64,000 nt of DNA from contig JAEMWC010000281.1 of assembly GCA_016490735.1 (NCBI GenBank), positions 560,001-624,000 of the forward strand, read 5' to 3'. This document shows, one piece after another, positions 20,308 to 35,300 of this stretch (the stretch's first letter is position 1; each line of letters begins with the position of its first letter). The stretch comes from Pachyseris speciosa. Lineage: Eukaryota > Cnidaria > Anthozoa > Scleractinia > Pachyseridae. Both the position numbers and the translations under genes were made by a program. The notes under the pieces were generated by a model. It did no database searches. It was not told the DNA's origin and saw only the letters and a list, made by a program, of their open reading frames with translations.

Positions 20308-23300
20308 GTATGTTGAGTGTTTTAAGTTATTAAGTTAACCTTAGGTTGTTCTCCTAAAGTTAGTACCATTTGTGTTCCTCTCTTTAGATATCTTGCAGGA
20401 AATTCAATAGAATCTGTCCACGAAGACTCCTTTGAAAACCTTCCTTCACTAAAGAAAATGTAAGTGCCAGGATGTCTCGCTCTTCGCAGATGGTTATGTA
20501 ATAAAAAAATCACAAAATCTCCGCGTTAGCATTATTGGAGAAGATCCTCCCACTTGGCAATAGGAGGCTTTTAAGACCTAATTTTGGACCGTCCTTATCT
20601 GCCTACTTTATAATGTGTCAGAAATTTTTTTTTATATCTATGTTTTATGCTTTTGCATAAATTGTTCGACCAACATGAAAGAATGGCTTAAGGATTACTA
20701 TATTGTATGAAATTTCCCTAAGAGCTTGTAACAAATATTGGTTAATGTTATTGAAATGTAGCCTCGCACACTAATGTTGAGACACTTTTTCATAAAGGCT
20801 ATTGCAGGCACAATAATAGGGGAGCTCCAAACAGTAAGAAAATATGGTAACGGTAACCTATCAATGCGAGGAATTTTTGTTTTCGTTCACTCCTCCGTAC
20901 AAGCCAATGGAATTGTCACACTCGAGATAACGCCGTGCTATATTTCTCATTTTGGTAGGAAATCATATAAAAATAAAATAATAAACTGAAGACAACAAGA
21001 CAAGAAACTTATGAACTATAAAGCCGATCAAATGCAAAATCTCAAGGTCTGACAGAAAGCCATCAAAATAATGTCAAGAATATGTCAAAAATAGCGCGCT
21101 TCATGCTTCATTGAAAAAGTTAGAAATCATCGTCCAAAGACTGTAAACAAATTATCGTCGTTTAACTTGATTAATTCTCGACCGATTTTTGTTTGAACTG
21201 GTAACAATCGATGTTTGGATCTTAATAACAGCGAAATACGCTTACGTCTGCTTAGCCTAGCAACGATGGCAGTAAGAAAAGAATCATCATCATCATCATA
21301 GAGCTCCACTTTTAGGCTTGGCCAGGAGCCTGGCTTGGCTAAATATGTATATATATTTTTTATTTCGTTCATTTTATGTTTATTGACCTATAGCTATTTA
21401 TGCTTTGAACCAGAGATCTCTCAAGGAACCTTCTACAGCATATTCCAAAGAATACCTTTAGGCGACTAACCGCACTATCAATTCTGTAAGTGGAAAGAGT
21501 TTAAGTTTATCGAAAACCGGACTACTTTCCTTCATTATGATTCACTAAAGGCAGCTGTCATTTCATAAACCTGGTCACTAACTTGCTGCCAGTACCAAAT
21601 ATGTTTCGTGACCGCTTCAGCGATTCAGCGAGCTATTTTTTTTTCCTTTCAAAGCACGCGCCAGTAGGTCGCTAAAAAGGTAAAAGGTCTGGAAGCGTAA
21701 TAAGGCTTGCGTAAGGCAAAAGGAAATTAAAACTTTTGTAAATAATTTTGTCAATTTTTAGTAAACTGCTATTGAAATGTACTCTTGTTTGTTCGTTTGT
21801 TTCGTTTGCTTATTTATTTGTTTTGATCGTCGGTTGTTTGGTCGATCGGTGAGATATGTCGAGCAAGTTTAACGCAGCTGCGAAAATTGTGAAGTTTGGT
21901 AAACATTGGAAAATTCTTCGAGTCACTGAAAAGCAGTAGAAGAAGAGGTTGAAAAGGCCCCGCTGCGATTTTTGCAAAAACTGCGAAATTTCACTGACTC
22001 GACAGATTTTCCAATTTCTCGCTAATTTCGCTAATTCTTTGCAATTGTCGCATCTGTCGTTGAAATTGCAATTTTTTCGAAAACTGCGAAAGACTTCGTA
22101 CGTACGTACTGTACAAGGGGGACCTTAACCATGGCATCAGTCTATATTTGTAAACACTGTACATGTACCGCTGGTTGAAAAATACTGATAACTTCAATCT
22201 CATTCTCTTTTATTGCAGCTATCTTCAAAATAACTTCATCAGAGGAGGTTTTCATCTACCTGAAAGCCTGACTGTGCTGTAAGTTTACATTGAAATCAGT
22301 AAAATGTGCATCGCGTTGATGCTTTTGTTGATGCTTTTGTTGGATTCTTGTAGTGTTCTTCGCCAGGAATGTTAGGTCGTCTGTCGAGTAAGTAGGGGAT
22401 TTCTCCAGGCGGTCTTACACATGCGGTAGGCACCCTCACCTAGCGAGCAGAGAGCCACTAAGACTCTACAACAAAGGCTTTAATCCCGGCTGAAAGCTTT
22501 ACACACATTCTTCTTCACATGTGACTCTAAGTACAGCTAGTGCACTACGAATCTCTAACGACTAACTGAACAACCAACTACTGACTACCTAGTTAAGCCA
22601 GGATGGTCGGAGTAAAATACTCTATCTGCAGACTTATTTGTGTTTACAGACCGTGGGAATATGAATTACTCCAGACGTTGCCCATTCAGGAATACCCAAA
22701 CATACCAACGCGAGAAATCACTTCAACAATTAAACTAGTAGACAAAAATAATGCAACTCACATAATTCATGTGTGAGCGAACCCTGAACTTTAAACAACG
22801 GGAATAAGAATTATAAACATCGGCTTCATGACACTTTGAAGGATTTTCTTTTTTTTTTTTTGTATGCACCTGTAAAATCGGAACTAAAACTATAGCCGCT
22901 GATCAATTTACGTTTTTCCAGTCGATGTTGCCGTCATATGCAGTATGTTTGCTAATGCATTAATGTGTTTGTCACCTGGACTGTTATTTTATCTTTCAGA
23001 AACCTCCAAAATAACGAAGTCTCGTTGGGTGACTTGAAAGTGATTCTCAGAGGATTGAAAAGGCTACGATTATTGTAAGTGCTGTCGTTGTTTTGCGTAA
23101 AACTTAGAGTCAGTGAGAATGAGCCTTATACAAGCAGAAACCTTGAGCTATTAATACCGTTTGAATTTCAATGTCAACTTTATTTTCCTTTTCCTTTTTC
23201 GTTAATTTCCCTTTTATAGTTTTATCCGATTAGAAATAGAGAGTGGCGTTTCTTTTCAGTTATGAAAGATGAATTCGATGAATTCTGATTGCAGAAGCGG

Positions 23301-26300
23301 AATAAGCCCCGATAAAATGATTTTTTTTTGCAAAGAAACGTTTCACGGGCTAAGAGCTCGGTTTCTTCTTGATATATTATTTAAAGTTATTTAATTATTG
23401 CATTGTTCCCTAATCACCAACAGCGGCCTATCCGTGCATAACGCTGAGCATGTCAGTTTTTATCGTCTTGAGCTGAAGATGCAAGCAGACCTCTGTCATG
23501 GGGGGTGTTTACATGGAGGAAGAGAGATCGTAGAATTAGGAAGATCCTAGAGGGCGAACCATCTTTTCGTTTGGTTTACGTGCAGAAATTTCGGTCGGAC
23601 ATCTGGACGAAATTGTCTTTCTTTAGCCGCTGATCGCCCGGCCGCCCTCATGTTTGTTTGGTTTGTTGTTTTTGTCCCTGGTATTATCTTCCTGGCGAAA
23701 GCAGTTTACATGGTGCTAGGATCTTTCTAGTGCTAGGATCTTCCTACGTCTCAGCTAGGATGATCCTAGGTCTAGGACGATCCTAGCACTAGGGTCAAGT
23801 ACAACCATTTGAGAACTGAATACAGAAAACATATGACGCTAGGATGATCCGCCTTCTGGGACCTTCTTAGTGCTAGGATCTTCCTCCCTCCATGTAAAGG
23901 AGCCTTATCTGTGCACTCATGATCATGCTTGAGCTGAAGAGCTCACAACACCAGTCATGACGATCAGATGCCAAGCTTGGCCAAGAAGTGCAAAAGAAAC
24001 AAGGATGACCTGAAACTTTGAAGTTTTGAAGCGCAGTTCCCGCCATCGGACGGAACATTTCCCTTGTGACAATTTCTTCTAAAACAAAGGGGGGGGGGGG
24101 GGGGGTTCGACATCTAAAGAGTTGTGTTATCAAGTCTTGATCGTTAATGAAATGCTTGAGAGTCACTGAACAGCTTGTTGGGATGTAAAAAAGCACAGAA
24201 ATAGCTCACTAGAAAAATCGCTTTAGTTTGAGTGGTGCTAGAAAGGACGATAATTGACTTACGAAGAAGGACATTTTCTCCGAGACAAGTTCAATACCTT
24301 TACTAATCAAGTATCGTATTTAAAACATTATATTGCACAGAAATGCTGATCAGAACAGACGACTCGGTCCAGTTCTTACCTCCGACATTTTTTCAGGCTT
24401 GGTGAAGATGGAGTCTATGTAAGTTCTGAAAAGGCCACATAAAGCTACACCTTGTCACAGAAAATTTGTTAATTTTAGCGGTAGGTTATTTCCTTTTTGT
24501 CGTATATTAGATCCATGGACCGCTGCCGCCTTGAACAAATTGAGAGTGGATCATTCCTATCAATGCAGAATTTAACACACATGTGAGTGACAGTAGCAAA
24601 TGTTAGGATCAAAATACTCTCAAAGGGGCAAGGTCACGCTGTGAGTCTGCGCACTGAGTCCGCTTTATCTTTCAACACGCATCACGAAAATTCCATCGAT
24701 CGGTGAAAATAACTGCGTCAAAATAAAGTTTAGTAATTGTACTTGAAATTGCTAAAAGATCAACTAAGTTCGACGTCGCGATTGCTTAGGATTAAACAGA
24801 TTAAGATCGCCTATGCGCTTATGGCTAACTCGTGGATATGGTACACAAAGCCAAGCCTTTGTCTGCTGGCCTTTGTAGCACACGTATTACTTGAAAACAC
24901 AGGAATGTTGCTAAGTTCACCGGCTTTTCTGCCCTTTGTAAGGAACATATTTGTGACAGTATTTGCCTGTGAATCTAGAGCCTCTTTGGAGGGTATCACT
25001 GTCCACTAGCTCACTGTAGGGTTCCTGTTTTAAGACAATCACTCACCCCCAGTTCCTTTCTTGTGTTTTGTTATGCAAACGACAGCAAAGAGAGTTAGGC
25101 AGTGAGGAAGCCCAAGACACACAGAGGGTTTCAAGAAGTTGTGTGCAGAGGAGACTACAAAGCAACAGGGGTGTAGAATTATAAATAAATTAATAATGTG
25201 ATATTGCTACGGGATTTCCAGATTTTTTTCGAGATGCGAGTCCTGCCGAATGAAAAGACATGAATACTGTGCACTAAATATTTTGTAAGAAAAATTTCAA
25301 CTATTCTGGCTAGGGTGCTCAGGCCTAGAAGCTGGTTGTTCGAAACAATTAATCAATACATTATTAATTTATTGCATGACTCATTGATTATAAAAGTAAG
25401 TAAGAGAGCTTTTCTGGTGCACAATTAAGTATATTAAATATACTTGATATATTTTTCTATTCTCATAAATGCCATGGCTTCTTCCAAACATCAGCAACCG
25501 AGTGTGTGATTGAAATATACCACAAATAAATTGTGATAATTCAGGTTTAATTAGAATCATCACCTTGTTCATTTTTGGAATTAAAAGTCGGACATGAATG
25601 CAGCATAGCAAATTCTTAAATAGTTTTTCGGTAAATTTTGCCTCCGTGAATATTAGCAAATGTTATATTTGTAATGAACTGGTTCGTCACGACATCAAAA
25701 ACAACAAGGAAAAACTGAACTATTAGGAGAAAGAAAACCATGCTTCTAATTCTTTCCTGTAGTTACTTAGCATTAGATAGTTTACTTTGTTGTTTTGTAA
25801 AAATTAGCAAAACAAAACAGTCGGAAGAGTTAATTTTAGCGAAGCAAACGCGAGGTGAATAATTGTAAACAAACGTCAGAATAAATTTGTATTAACACTC
25901 ATTTTTAGTTACAGTACATGTAATGGCAAAATCAACACGCAAAGATGCCAGCCTGTCAACAACTTCTGAGGCACTAAAGTAAATCAGGAATAAACCATCA
26001 GAAAGAAAAATTAGAGATACTCTGAGAAACGGAGTAGATTTGTTCGGCTTGTACAGATGAAACCCCGAGCGGCTTCCCAGAGAAGATTGTGTGACAAACT
26101 GTTTTCCGAACAGCTATGAATGTCATCGAGTGTGCGACTGTTTGTAGAACGAATTTTTGTTGTGGCACGCTTCGCTAACACAATAAACCAACACCAGTGT
26201 CAGTTTAGAAGAATTTTGGCCTGTTTTAATGCACGCTGGACTTCAAGCAAGAGTGCCCTGCCGGGTGACAAATAAGTTTTCGTAGTCGCCTTACCCAAAC

Positions 26301-29300
26301 GTTAACCGCTCAGGGCGCCGCAAGCCGCTAGAGTACAGCCTTGACTGGATATAAGTTAAGGTGCCTGTGTGGATCAGCAATTCCCTTCCAATGTGGAACC
26401 ACTGATCTTGGATCAAAGCAATGCTTCTTGTCCTCACTTGACCGCAAACATTCTTTGGTTACGGATCAACAACACGTCAATTGTGCCAATGTTTGTCAAT
26501 ATGTTTTCAATATTTGTTTCGTTCAAGAAGTCCTCGATTCGCTTCAATTTGATGTAACTGTAAGTCCGATATGTTTGACAAATATGATTCATTTTCATCA
26601 AAGCTTACGACATTGGCATGAGATTTACTCATTTTCAGGTCTCTTTACAGAAAGCTGGAGATTTGAATTTCTTTCCCCCCTTTGAGCTTGCGGGTTCTCG
26701 ATCGATATTGAGGACCAAATGATCATCTCCTCGTCATGTTTAGCGCCTGGACGAGACAAAGTTAATGAAATCCAGTATCCACGTTGGCAATAGTACTAAT
26801 ATGAAACATCTTCAGTCCACCCGAAGACGCCTAATCGTCCTGTGAAAGCTACAAAATGAGCAAATCCTTCGGGTACGATGCACGCTGAACTGGAGTGAGC
26901 TTTGATCGGAGTGACCTTCGGGAACGATCGATGTGCCGAGTGCTCTCGTTCGGGGCCGACTAATTACGAAGTGTGTCTACACCTTAGTGAGTGAGTGAGG
27001 CGCAGTGCTTCTACGCTTCGCGTATCCACGAGTTAAAAAGGTGTTCCACTCTTTTTCACAGTTAATTGTTCCCAGTGCGCATACGTGAGTCATGACCTAG
27101 CCACTTTTCTAATAATTCTGAGAAATCGCGACGTCGAACTTATCTGATCTTTTAGTAATTTCAAGTGCAATTACTAAACTTTATTTTGCCGAGGTTATTT
27201 TCACCGATCAGTGGAATTTTCGTGATGCGCGATGAAAGATAAAACGGACTCAGTGCGCAGATTCACAGCATGATATGACCTAGCTAAATACTACGTGAGA
27301 AAAGTTGACTTTGCGAGACACCAACATGACCGAGACTCGATAAAGTAGGGTTGCAACCATGGACAGCTGTTTCGTCCTTGTTGGGACTCATCGGCATGGT
27401 GTAGCAGATTTAAAAGACGCCAGCTTCAATGCGAGCGCCAATAAATTGCACAATGAACCTGTAACCGACAGAGGCGAACACTTCTAATTCACGCAATTTA
27501 TTTTAAACTCTTCCACTTTGTCGTACTGCCCGGGAGGGCTAAACGTTGCAGCTTAACAGTGTAACCAGCGAGGCGAAGAAGAAGAAGAAGAAAGTGTAAC
27601 CAACGAGGCGAAGAAGAAGAAGAAGGTTTAAACTGAAATATACAAACAAGATTAACCGATAAACCGATCGAAAATACAGAACACTTACATTGTTGTGGCG
27701 CGTTTAGAGGAAACTTCTAGTAGAAATTGCTTGAAGACTGCAGTAACTGAAAGGTCGGCTAACTACGCGAAGTGCGTCTCGTTGAAAGTTCAACGCATAG
27801 TGAACAGAAAAATGTCATTATTGCTAAGTGTCACTTCCAAAATGCAAATTATAGACCTAAAATTCCCGCGCAAACAGGCCCAGGGGGATACTAATTGAGG
27901 CCACTATGACAATCAGGTGTCAGATCCAACATCCCGGCCCCTAAGTGTGAGATACTAATCGAATCACTTACAAAGAATAACTGTTAGGATCTACACGCTT
28001 ATACACCTGATGGACACGCTAACTACAATCTCGAAAACTAAGTCGAGCAAACATGCGCGGAGAGGAAGACAGAAAACAAATCTTAATTGCACGAGGCGAA
28101 TAACGCGTCCTAGAACGATTGCCTGGCTAAAAGAGTACTATGCGATAGCCTCTAGATCTTAGTGTCTCTAGTTCTGTTTGTGTCCTCTTGCTCCACTAGC
28201 AGGCATAGCTTGTCTACAGATTTCTCGTACACAGCTGATTTGGTCCGGACTTTTGCTCGCCGAACGAAACCTCTCTTGTCGGGGAAGACTTCCAATATCC
28301 TTCCCAATGGCCACGAATTGCGATACGAGGTCTCACTCGCGACCAACACAACGTCGCCAACCGCCAAATTCCGCTGAGGGTGTACCCATTTTTGCCTGAG
28401 CTGCAAAAGAGGGAGATACTCCTTGCACCACCTCTTCCAGAAAATGTCAGCTAGGTATTGCACTTGCCTCCAACGACGACGTGACAGCAAATCTTCTTTC
28501 CTGAACAAGCCAGGTGGTAAAGGAACTTCAGATTTGAGCAACAACAAGTGGTTTGGCGTCAAAGGCTCCAAGTCTTTCGGATCGCTAGACACAGCTGTAA
28601 TGGGCCGACTATTCATTATACTTTCTACTTCACACATAAGTGTAGATAGACTCTCATCATCCGTGACCTGCTCACGTAACAAAGACTGAAGAATCTTGCG
28701 TGCAGTCCGAATGCATCTCTCCCAGATGCCACCGAAGTGAGAACCACAAGGGGGGTTGAAACACCACTTGATGTTCTTCTGTAGCAGCGAGCCATGGATT
28801 CTCTCATGGTTCCAGCCCGAAAATAGCATCGCGCAGCTCTCGATCTCCGCTCGTGAAGTTCGTCCCATTGTCTGAGTGAATCACCTCCACCTGCCCTCTC
28901 CTTGCGATGAGACGACGCAAAGCCAATAGAAACGAGTCGGTGTCTACACTGTGCGCAATTTCTATATGAACAGCTCGGATAGCTAGACACGTGAAAATCA
29001 CCCCATATCTCTTAACGAGGCTCCGCCCACGACGGACTTGGAAGGGCCCAAAACAATCAATGCCAATTGACGTGAAGGGAGGCTCGTCGGGCGTTACACG
29101 ATCCTCGGGGAGGTCGGCCATCTTCTGGGAGCAAAGTGGTGCTTGTCGCTGCCTACAGCTCACATACTTTGAAAGGACACTTTTGACGGCAGAACTTCCC
29201 TTAGTAATCCAAAACTTCTGACGAATTTAGGGTAGGACATGCTCCTTGCCAGAATGACCGCGAATTCTGTGGTAATGATCGATGAGCAAACTGGTCACGT

Positions 29301-32300
29301 GATCTTCTCTCGGTAGAATAATCTGATTTCTTGACTGTGCAGGTACGGGCGCGTTGCGTAGCCTACCACCAACGCACAAGAGGCCATCAATAAGGACTGG
29401 ATCTAGCTTGTATAAGCGGCTTGTCTTCGTAACTGGTTTCTCAGGATGGTTAACTTCATCTGGAAAGGCTCGACGCTGCACATTCTTAAGAAGCTTACTT
29501 TCAGCTCTCCTGATCTCCTCGAGGGTAATATACTTCGGAATTTTGCGCGGTGCTCTGTCACCCTTACCCGCTCGTAGGAGGGTGTCTTTGTAGCGCATCA
29601 GCCACGCGATAATCTTCTGTAGGTGAAACCAAGAGGAGCATTTCTGAGAATATTGCAAGAGTGGATCACATCCTTTGCGGAGAGATATCGCGCACGCCTT
29701 GACCTCCCGTTTTACTTCAGGATCTTCAACAGAGATGTCTCCCACTGCTTCTAACTGCGTGGGCCATAAACTCTCATGGTGCCAAATAAATTCCGGTTCC
29801 GTTAACCAACACGCTTTGCGAAGGAAGTTGTCTGCTGTCAAACCTCGAGAGGCGTGATCCGCAGGATTCATGTCGCCATCAACATGGTTCCACTGACTTG
29901 GCTCGGAGCCATCACGAACGAGAGCAACTCGATTGGCAACAAAGGTATGGTATCGATTCGTCTCATTCTTGACATAACACAACACCGCAGTGCTATCCGT
30001 CCAGAAGACTGATTTTGCGCTAATCGGCAATTCAAGTTCCCTCCTTAAGAGTCTGTCTTGCTTCACAGAGATTGCTGCGGCGGATAACTCTAAGCGCGGG
30101 ATCGTGACTGTTTTCAACGGCGCTACTCGTGACTTGGCGCAGAGAAACGAACAATGGACTTCACCTTGATTATTGACGAGACGGAGATATGACACTGTCC
30201 CCAGACCGATTTCCGAGGCGTCGGAGGACAAGCCACTGTTACACTCGAGTTTTCGCTTTAAACAATGGGCGCGCCGTTCTGCTTGTACCCTGTTATTCGG
30301 CACTGGTGCTTCTCGATCTCTCAGAGGCAAAGCCATTTCGTAATGACCGCTTCTCAGGGCTATGGTGTTTTCTAAAACGTTCAGGAAGCGAATCTCCTCC
30401 TGTGACATTTCTGGCTTCTCATCAGCACTGGATTCTCGAAAAACGCTGTCGTAAAAGTTCTTCACCATTCGATGAAGTTCAACATCTGTCTTCACATAGA
30501 AACTCGACGCACGCGGGCCATAACGATTTCGTCCCAACGGACCATTAACCACCCATCCCAAACTTGTGCGAGAAGCATACGGACCGCCATCTTCGCTGTG
30601 CTTCACTTCCAGAGGATCAAGGGCCATAGGAACGTCACTGGCAATGAGAAGACCGACACCCGCCTCAACGTCAGGCAAGTTTACACCACTTAAATACGGC
30701 CATCGGTCGACATCAACCTGCTTGGGTATATCATCCTTCGAAACAGGAATCCCAGGTCTCGTGTAAAGCGCGGGCAGTTCAATAAAGACGTTTTCGTCCA
30801 AGTCTGAGATGGTAAGGCCCCTCAAACTGAAACTATTAATAATACTGTCTTTCTTTTCCAACGTTGTCAATGAAATCTTTGTTTCTGCACCACTGATCCC
30901 CAACTTCTTCATAAGGGCCTCTGAGCAGAACGTTGAGGAGCTGCCACTATCTAAGAAGACGTAGGTGATCGTTGACGTTTCACTGCCCTTTGTCCAAACC
31001 TTAACCGGAACAACTGCCATGCCAATCTCTGGGAAGCTTGCCCCGCCCGTGTTTCGCGCGTCCTCGTCCAGGCTCGCCATCCCGCTATTAACGCGCGTGG
31101 ACTCCTCGTTCGACGTGGGAATAGTTGGAGAGCCAGCAGCCGGTCGGCTATGAGCTGTCGGATTCGTATGGAGGACAGTAGGGTGTCTCTTGAAGCAGCT
31201 GGGAAACGAACAAGTTTTCCTTTCAGGGCAGTTTCGAGCCATGTGATTATTAGGCAAACAACCAAAGCAGAGGTTCTTCGACATTAAGAACTGAATTCTC
31301 TCCGGATACGGTCGGCTTCTAAGGGAGTCGCAGTAATCCAGGGCGTGACCTGACTCGCAGAAAGGACACTTGGACTTATCTTCTGGAGATGATGGGTTGG
31401 AACACGGTGCGACTGTAGGTGGACACTGGTTACTACGAATCTGTGTGGCGAGGCTTTACTCAGATGACTTTCTCTCCCCAGGCCTCTTCCGCAAATGACT
31501 GGCTCCCGTTGCTCTATGCTTCGCGCCTTCCACGATTCTTCCAAAAACTGGATTAGTAGCAACTCTGGATTCATTGTCCACAAATTCGGCAAGGTCTCCG
31601 AAGTTGACAAGTCTTAACTCAATCTCCATTATGTGATCAACCAGACGACGCCACCTTGTTCTTAGGCCAAAAGGCAATTTCAAGACTAGCCTTTGGATCG
31701 TTTCAGATTGCGCGAGCTAAGAGAGGTACTTGCTGCCTACCATAGCGTTCTTACACCTCATGAGAAAATTAGAGAATCTATTCAGAGCAACGCCGTCTTC
31801 GGCTTTAACCTCCGGCCAGTTCAAAGCTTTGTTCTCGTAGGCTGCTGCGATGCGGTAGTCACCACCAAATTTCTTTTTCATCAGGCGACGTGCTTCTTTA
31901 TAGCCCCTCTCAGGCGGCAAATAATGGCAAGATCGCACAAGATCGTTAACATCTCCACTGGTAAACTGCTCCAGATAGTATAACCTCTCGCTGCTATTGG
32001 CCGTTCTAGACTCGATTATGTTTTCGAAAGCCCTCGCGAAAGGACCGTACTCCAATGGATTACCGTCGAAAATGGGAACCCGAGCCTGGGGGAGGCTACT
32101 TTTCTTTTGCTGATTTGCTAGCATTTCTACGATCTTGTTTTGCTGCTGTTGCAGTGTATTCTGCTGCTGGTGCAATTCGATCATGTCATGGAAGGCTCTT
32201 TCACTCGGTGTAGATGACGCATCGGAGTGACTAGGTGCGTTGGCACGTTCCTTGTAGTTGCTAGCTATAGGTGGCTGATTCCATGTTGGCGCCTCAGGAT

Positions 32301-35300
32301 TTGAATCAGGAATATTGCTAGATATAGGTGGTCGATTCCATGCTGGCGACTCGGGGTTTAACATAGAAGTCGCCTTCGCATCTGGTAACAAAGCGATTTC
32401 TCTGTCTCGTATAGCCCCAGCTTCAACCGCTGCTAAAGGAATCTGGTCTACCCCTGACTTGGGTTCCAGCTTGAAAGTGTCAGGACACCTTCGAACTCCT
32501 GGAATGACTTCCAACCTCTTAGAATCAGGGAACTCGCCCATCCTTGGCCTGGAAACCGGCAACTTGACAGGGTTTGGGACAGTACAACGCGGAGTAGATT
32601 CGGTCAAAGAAGCCAAACCTTGTTCCTTAGCCTGCGCCTTGGCGATTTCGGTTTCTAAAGCCAAGCGCTCTTGCTGTTGGCATAACTGAAACTTCTGCTT
32701 TTCTAACGACTGACGCTTCTTGAAAGCTGCAGTTTCGGCTTGAAGTTCTGCTACGCGAGCGGCTTCTTTTGCTCTTGCTGATGATATTGACGAGGAACCA
32801 CTTCTACTTGAACGCCGCGACCCCTTGGACGCCCTAGATCGGCCGGACTGACTGACAGAGTCCTCAGGATTTATCTGCAGCCGCGCTGCCTCATCTGCCC
32901 TTCTTATCCAGTCCTGAACCTTATTGTAGAACTCGTTCATTCGCTGAAACTCGCGATCGAAGTACTCGTGACATTCGACTTTGCTAGGCTCGTCCGTAAG
33001 ATTCCAGAAATAATTGAAATTAGCGCCTTTAAAAGCTTCGAAGGCGGCCAAATATCCAGTAATCTTCTCCTTTACCCGATAAACGTTCTCTTCATTTAAT
33101 AGTAACGCGTCGATATCGTTCTTCCTGGCAGTAACCGTGGACAGATGACCTGATCTTGAATTCTTAAGTTGCTGAAGTTTTTCACTAAGAGCGCCTTCTT
33201 GATCGAGTATTTTACTCAGCGTCTTTGAACGGGTAGAAATATGAACTTCGGTTTCTCCGACCCCATTGTCGTCTCCATCCATCGCGGGAATCTTAACAAT
33301 TTTAAACGATGTAACCGCCAGAGGCGAACACTTCTAATTCACGCAATTTATTTTAAACTTTTCCACTTTGTCGTACTGCCCGGGAGGGCTAAACGTTGCA
33401 GCTTAACAGTGTAACCAACGAGGCGAAGAAGAAGAAGAAGAAGGTGTAACCAACGAGGCGAAGAAAAAGAAGAAGGTTTAAACTGAAATATACAAACAAG
33501 ATTAACTTACAAAAATGTACAAACTATAAGGTAAACAAACCGATAAACCGATCGAAAATACAGAACACTTACATTGTTGTGGCGCGTTTAGAGGAAACTT
33601 CTAGTAGAAATTGCTTGCAGACTGCAGTAACTGAAAGGTCGGCTAACTACGCGAAGTGCGTCTCGTTGAAAGTTCAACGCATAGTGAACAGAAAAATGTC
33701 ATTATAGCTAAGTGTCACTTCCAAAATGCAAATTATAGACCTAAAATTCCCGCGCAAACAGGCCCAGGGGAATACTAATTGAGGCCACTATGACAATCAG
33801 GTGTCAGATCCAACAGAACCCGTTCACGATATCAAGTTCCATACCTTGGATCTTCTTACCATCCGATCCACGCGTTGCCACACCAGGTGGCCCAGATAAG
33901 AAACTTTGAATTAATCTTGCAGTAACACATTCTTTTCAATGCCTTTACCAGGAAATGACATACCGACAGTAAGACATTTGTACATGGTTTAAGTCAGACT
34001 CAAAAATGCACAATTAAATGGCTTCAAGTCACGTGACCATAGAGGGAATGCCCGCTATCCCGTTTTTAATCAATTATGTGCCCAATGATGTTCTTGTCAA
34101 GTGAATAAAAAAGGTTATAACCTCAATGAACAAATGTCAATGGTTATAGTCCATGCTTCCTATAAATGCATAAGCACGGATAGCTAATTCATCGCTAAGG
34201 TGGCCTGCCTTTTATGCAATTCTCAAGTGGGAACCATGTGGCTATCTTCCAGTTGTCACTAGTTACATGGTATAAATTACGGTTACACGTTTGATACATA
34301 ACATAATTATGAAAACATATAAGGAGCCTCGTTTAGGGGGTCCTGTGGTATGCTCGCGGGGATTAGGCACTACCGAACAGTGGCCATCTTGTTTATGCTA
34401 GGTGATTACAGAGTTTCGAGAAGTGGTTTCTAATTAGAAATGTCCTTCCAAGATTACATGCTTTTACGGGCTATGACTAAGTAAGTACATTTGCAAGCAT
34501 CGGAAAGGTTCAACCTGCTTTGAAACTGATATGTGAGAACAAAGAGAACAAGAGCATTTAGCAGAATCTTGAAGAAGATTGGTCAGTTTCCCCTGAGCTC
34601 TGCAAACAATTGGAATCGTTTGTGTGTGCCCTGTAACGCGCTGATAAAGGGATACAGGATTTCAGGGAGTGCCTATATGCCAGATTCTGTGCGAAGAAGG
34701 TTGTAGTAGAATCACAACAGTTACCGCCATGCCGGGACTGCTTCCAAAAGCACTGCCAACGCGCTAATTATCAGACTGCTGTGTGAAAAAATTACTTTCT
34801 CAATGGTTTAGTGCCGAGTCCAGTTGGAAAAAGCTGGGCTTTGGGAAGCGGTCAGTGGCTTGAGATAGATTGGATGAGTGGGCTGCCCGCCCCAAGAGCC
34901 CCAAGAGAATTTCAAGGTCACGTTACAGCATAAAGCTAAAGCAACAACGACCATATGGTAGGACTTCCCAAACGAGGCTCCTCATACAATGTTTTCATAT
35001 TCTGTTATGTATTAAACATATAGCCGTAATTTATATCATGTAACTAGCGACAACGGCAGCAAAAATGAAAGAAAAGCTATTTCTTGTTTTATTTTCTTTA
35101 TGCCACAGGATTCCCACTTACAGAGTTATTCTAAAGGCAGGCCACTTTAGCTCGATGAATTAGCTAGCTGTGCTTATACGTTTATATGAAGTATAGCCTC
35201 TTACCGTTGACATTTATTTATTGAGGTTATAGCACTTTTACTCACTTGACAAGAACAATGGGCATATCATTAACTCAAAAAATGGCATAGTGGACATTCC

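Larger units (their letters stand above)
27460..33815 (-). mobile_element. BEL/Pao LTR retrotransposon, complete with both LTRs
   Basis: Bounded by direct LTRs 27,460-27,931 (3' LTR) and 33,310-33,815 (5' LTR) and by the 5-bp duplication GAACC at 27,455-27,459 and 33,816-33,820. LTRs run TG..CA on the coding strand. Gene order from right to left is gag with DUF1759-type domain, zinc knuckles, aspartic protease, RNase H-like region, integrase: BEL/Pao order. The reverse transcriptase core is missing. The purine-rich AGGGGCCGGGA next to the 3' LTR is a plausible polypurine tract. No TGG-starting primer binding site is seen next to the 5' LTR, and only 27 nt separate that LTR from the gag ATG. 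It sits antisense in intron 5 of the LRR gene. Confidence 0.9.

Noticed and set aside
28162..30766. Plus-strand frames across the BEL element
   Set aside because: Antisense shadows of gag/pol; zinc-knuckle, protease and integrase motifs are all on the minus strand.
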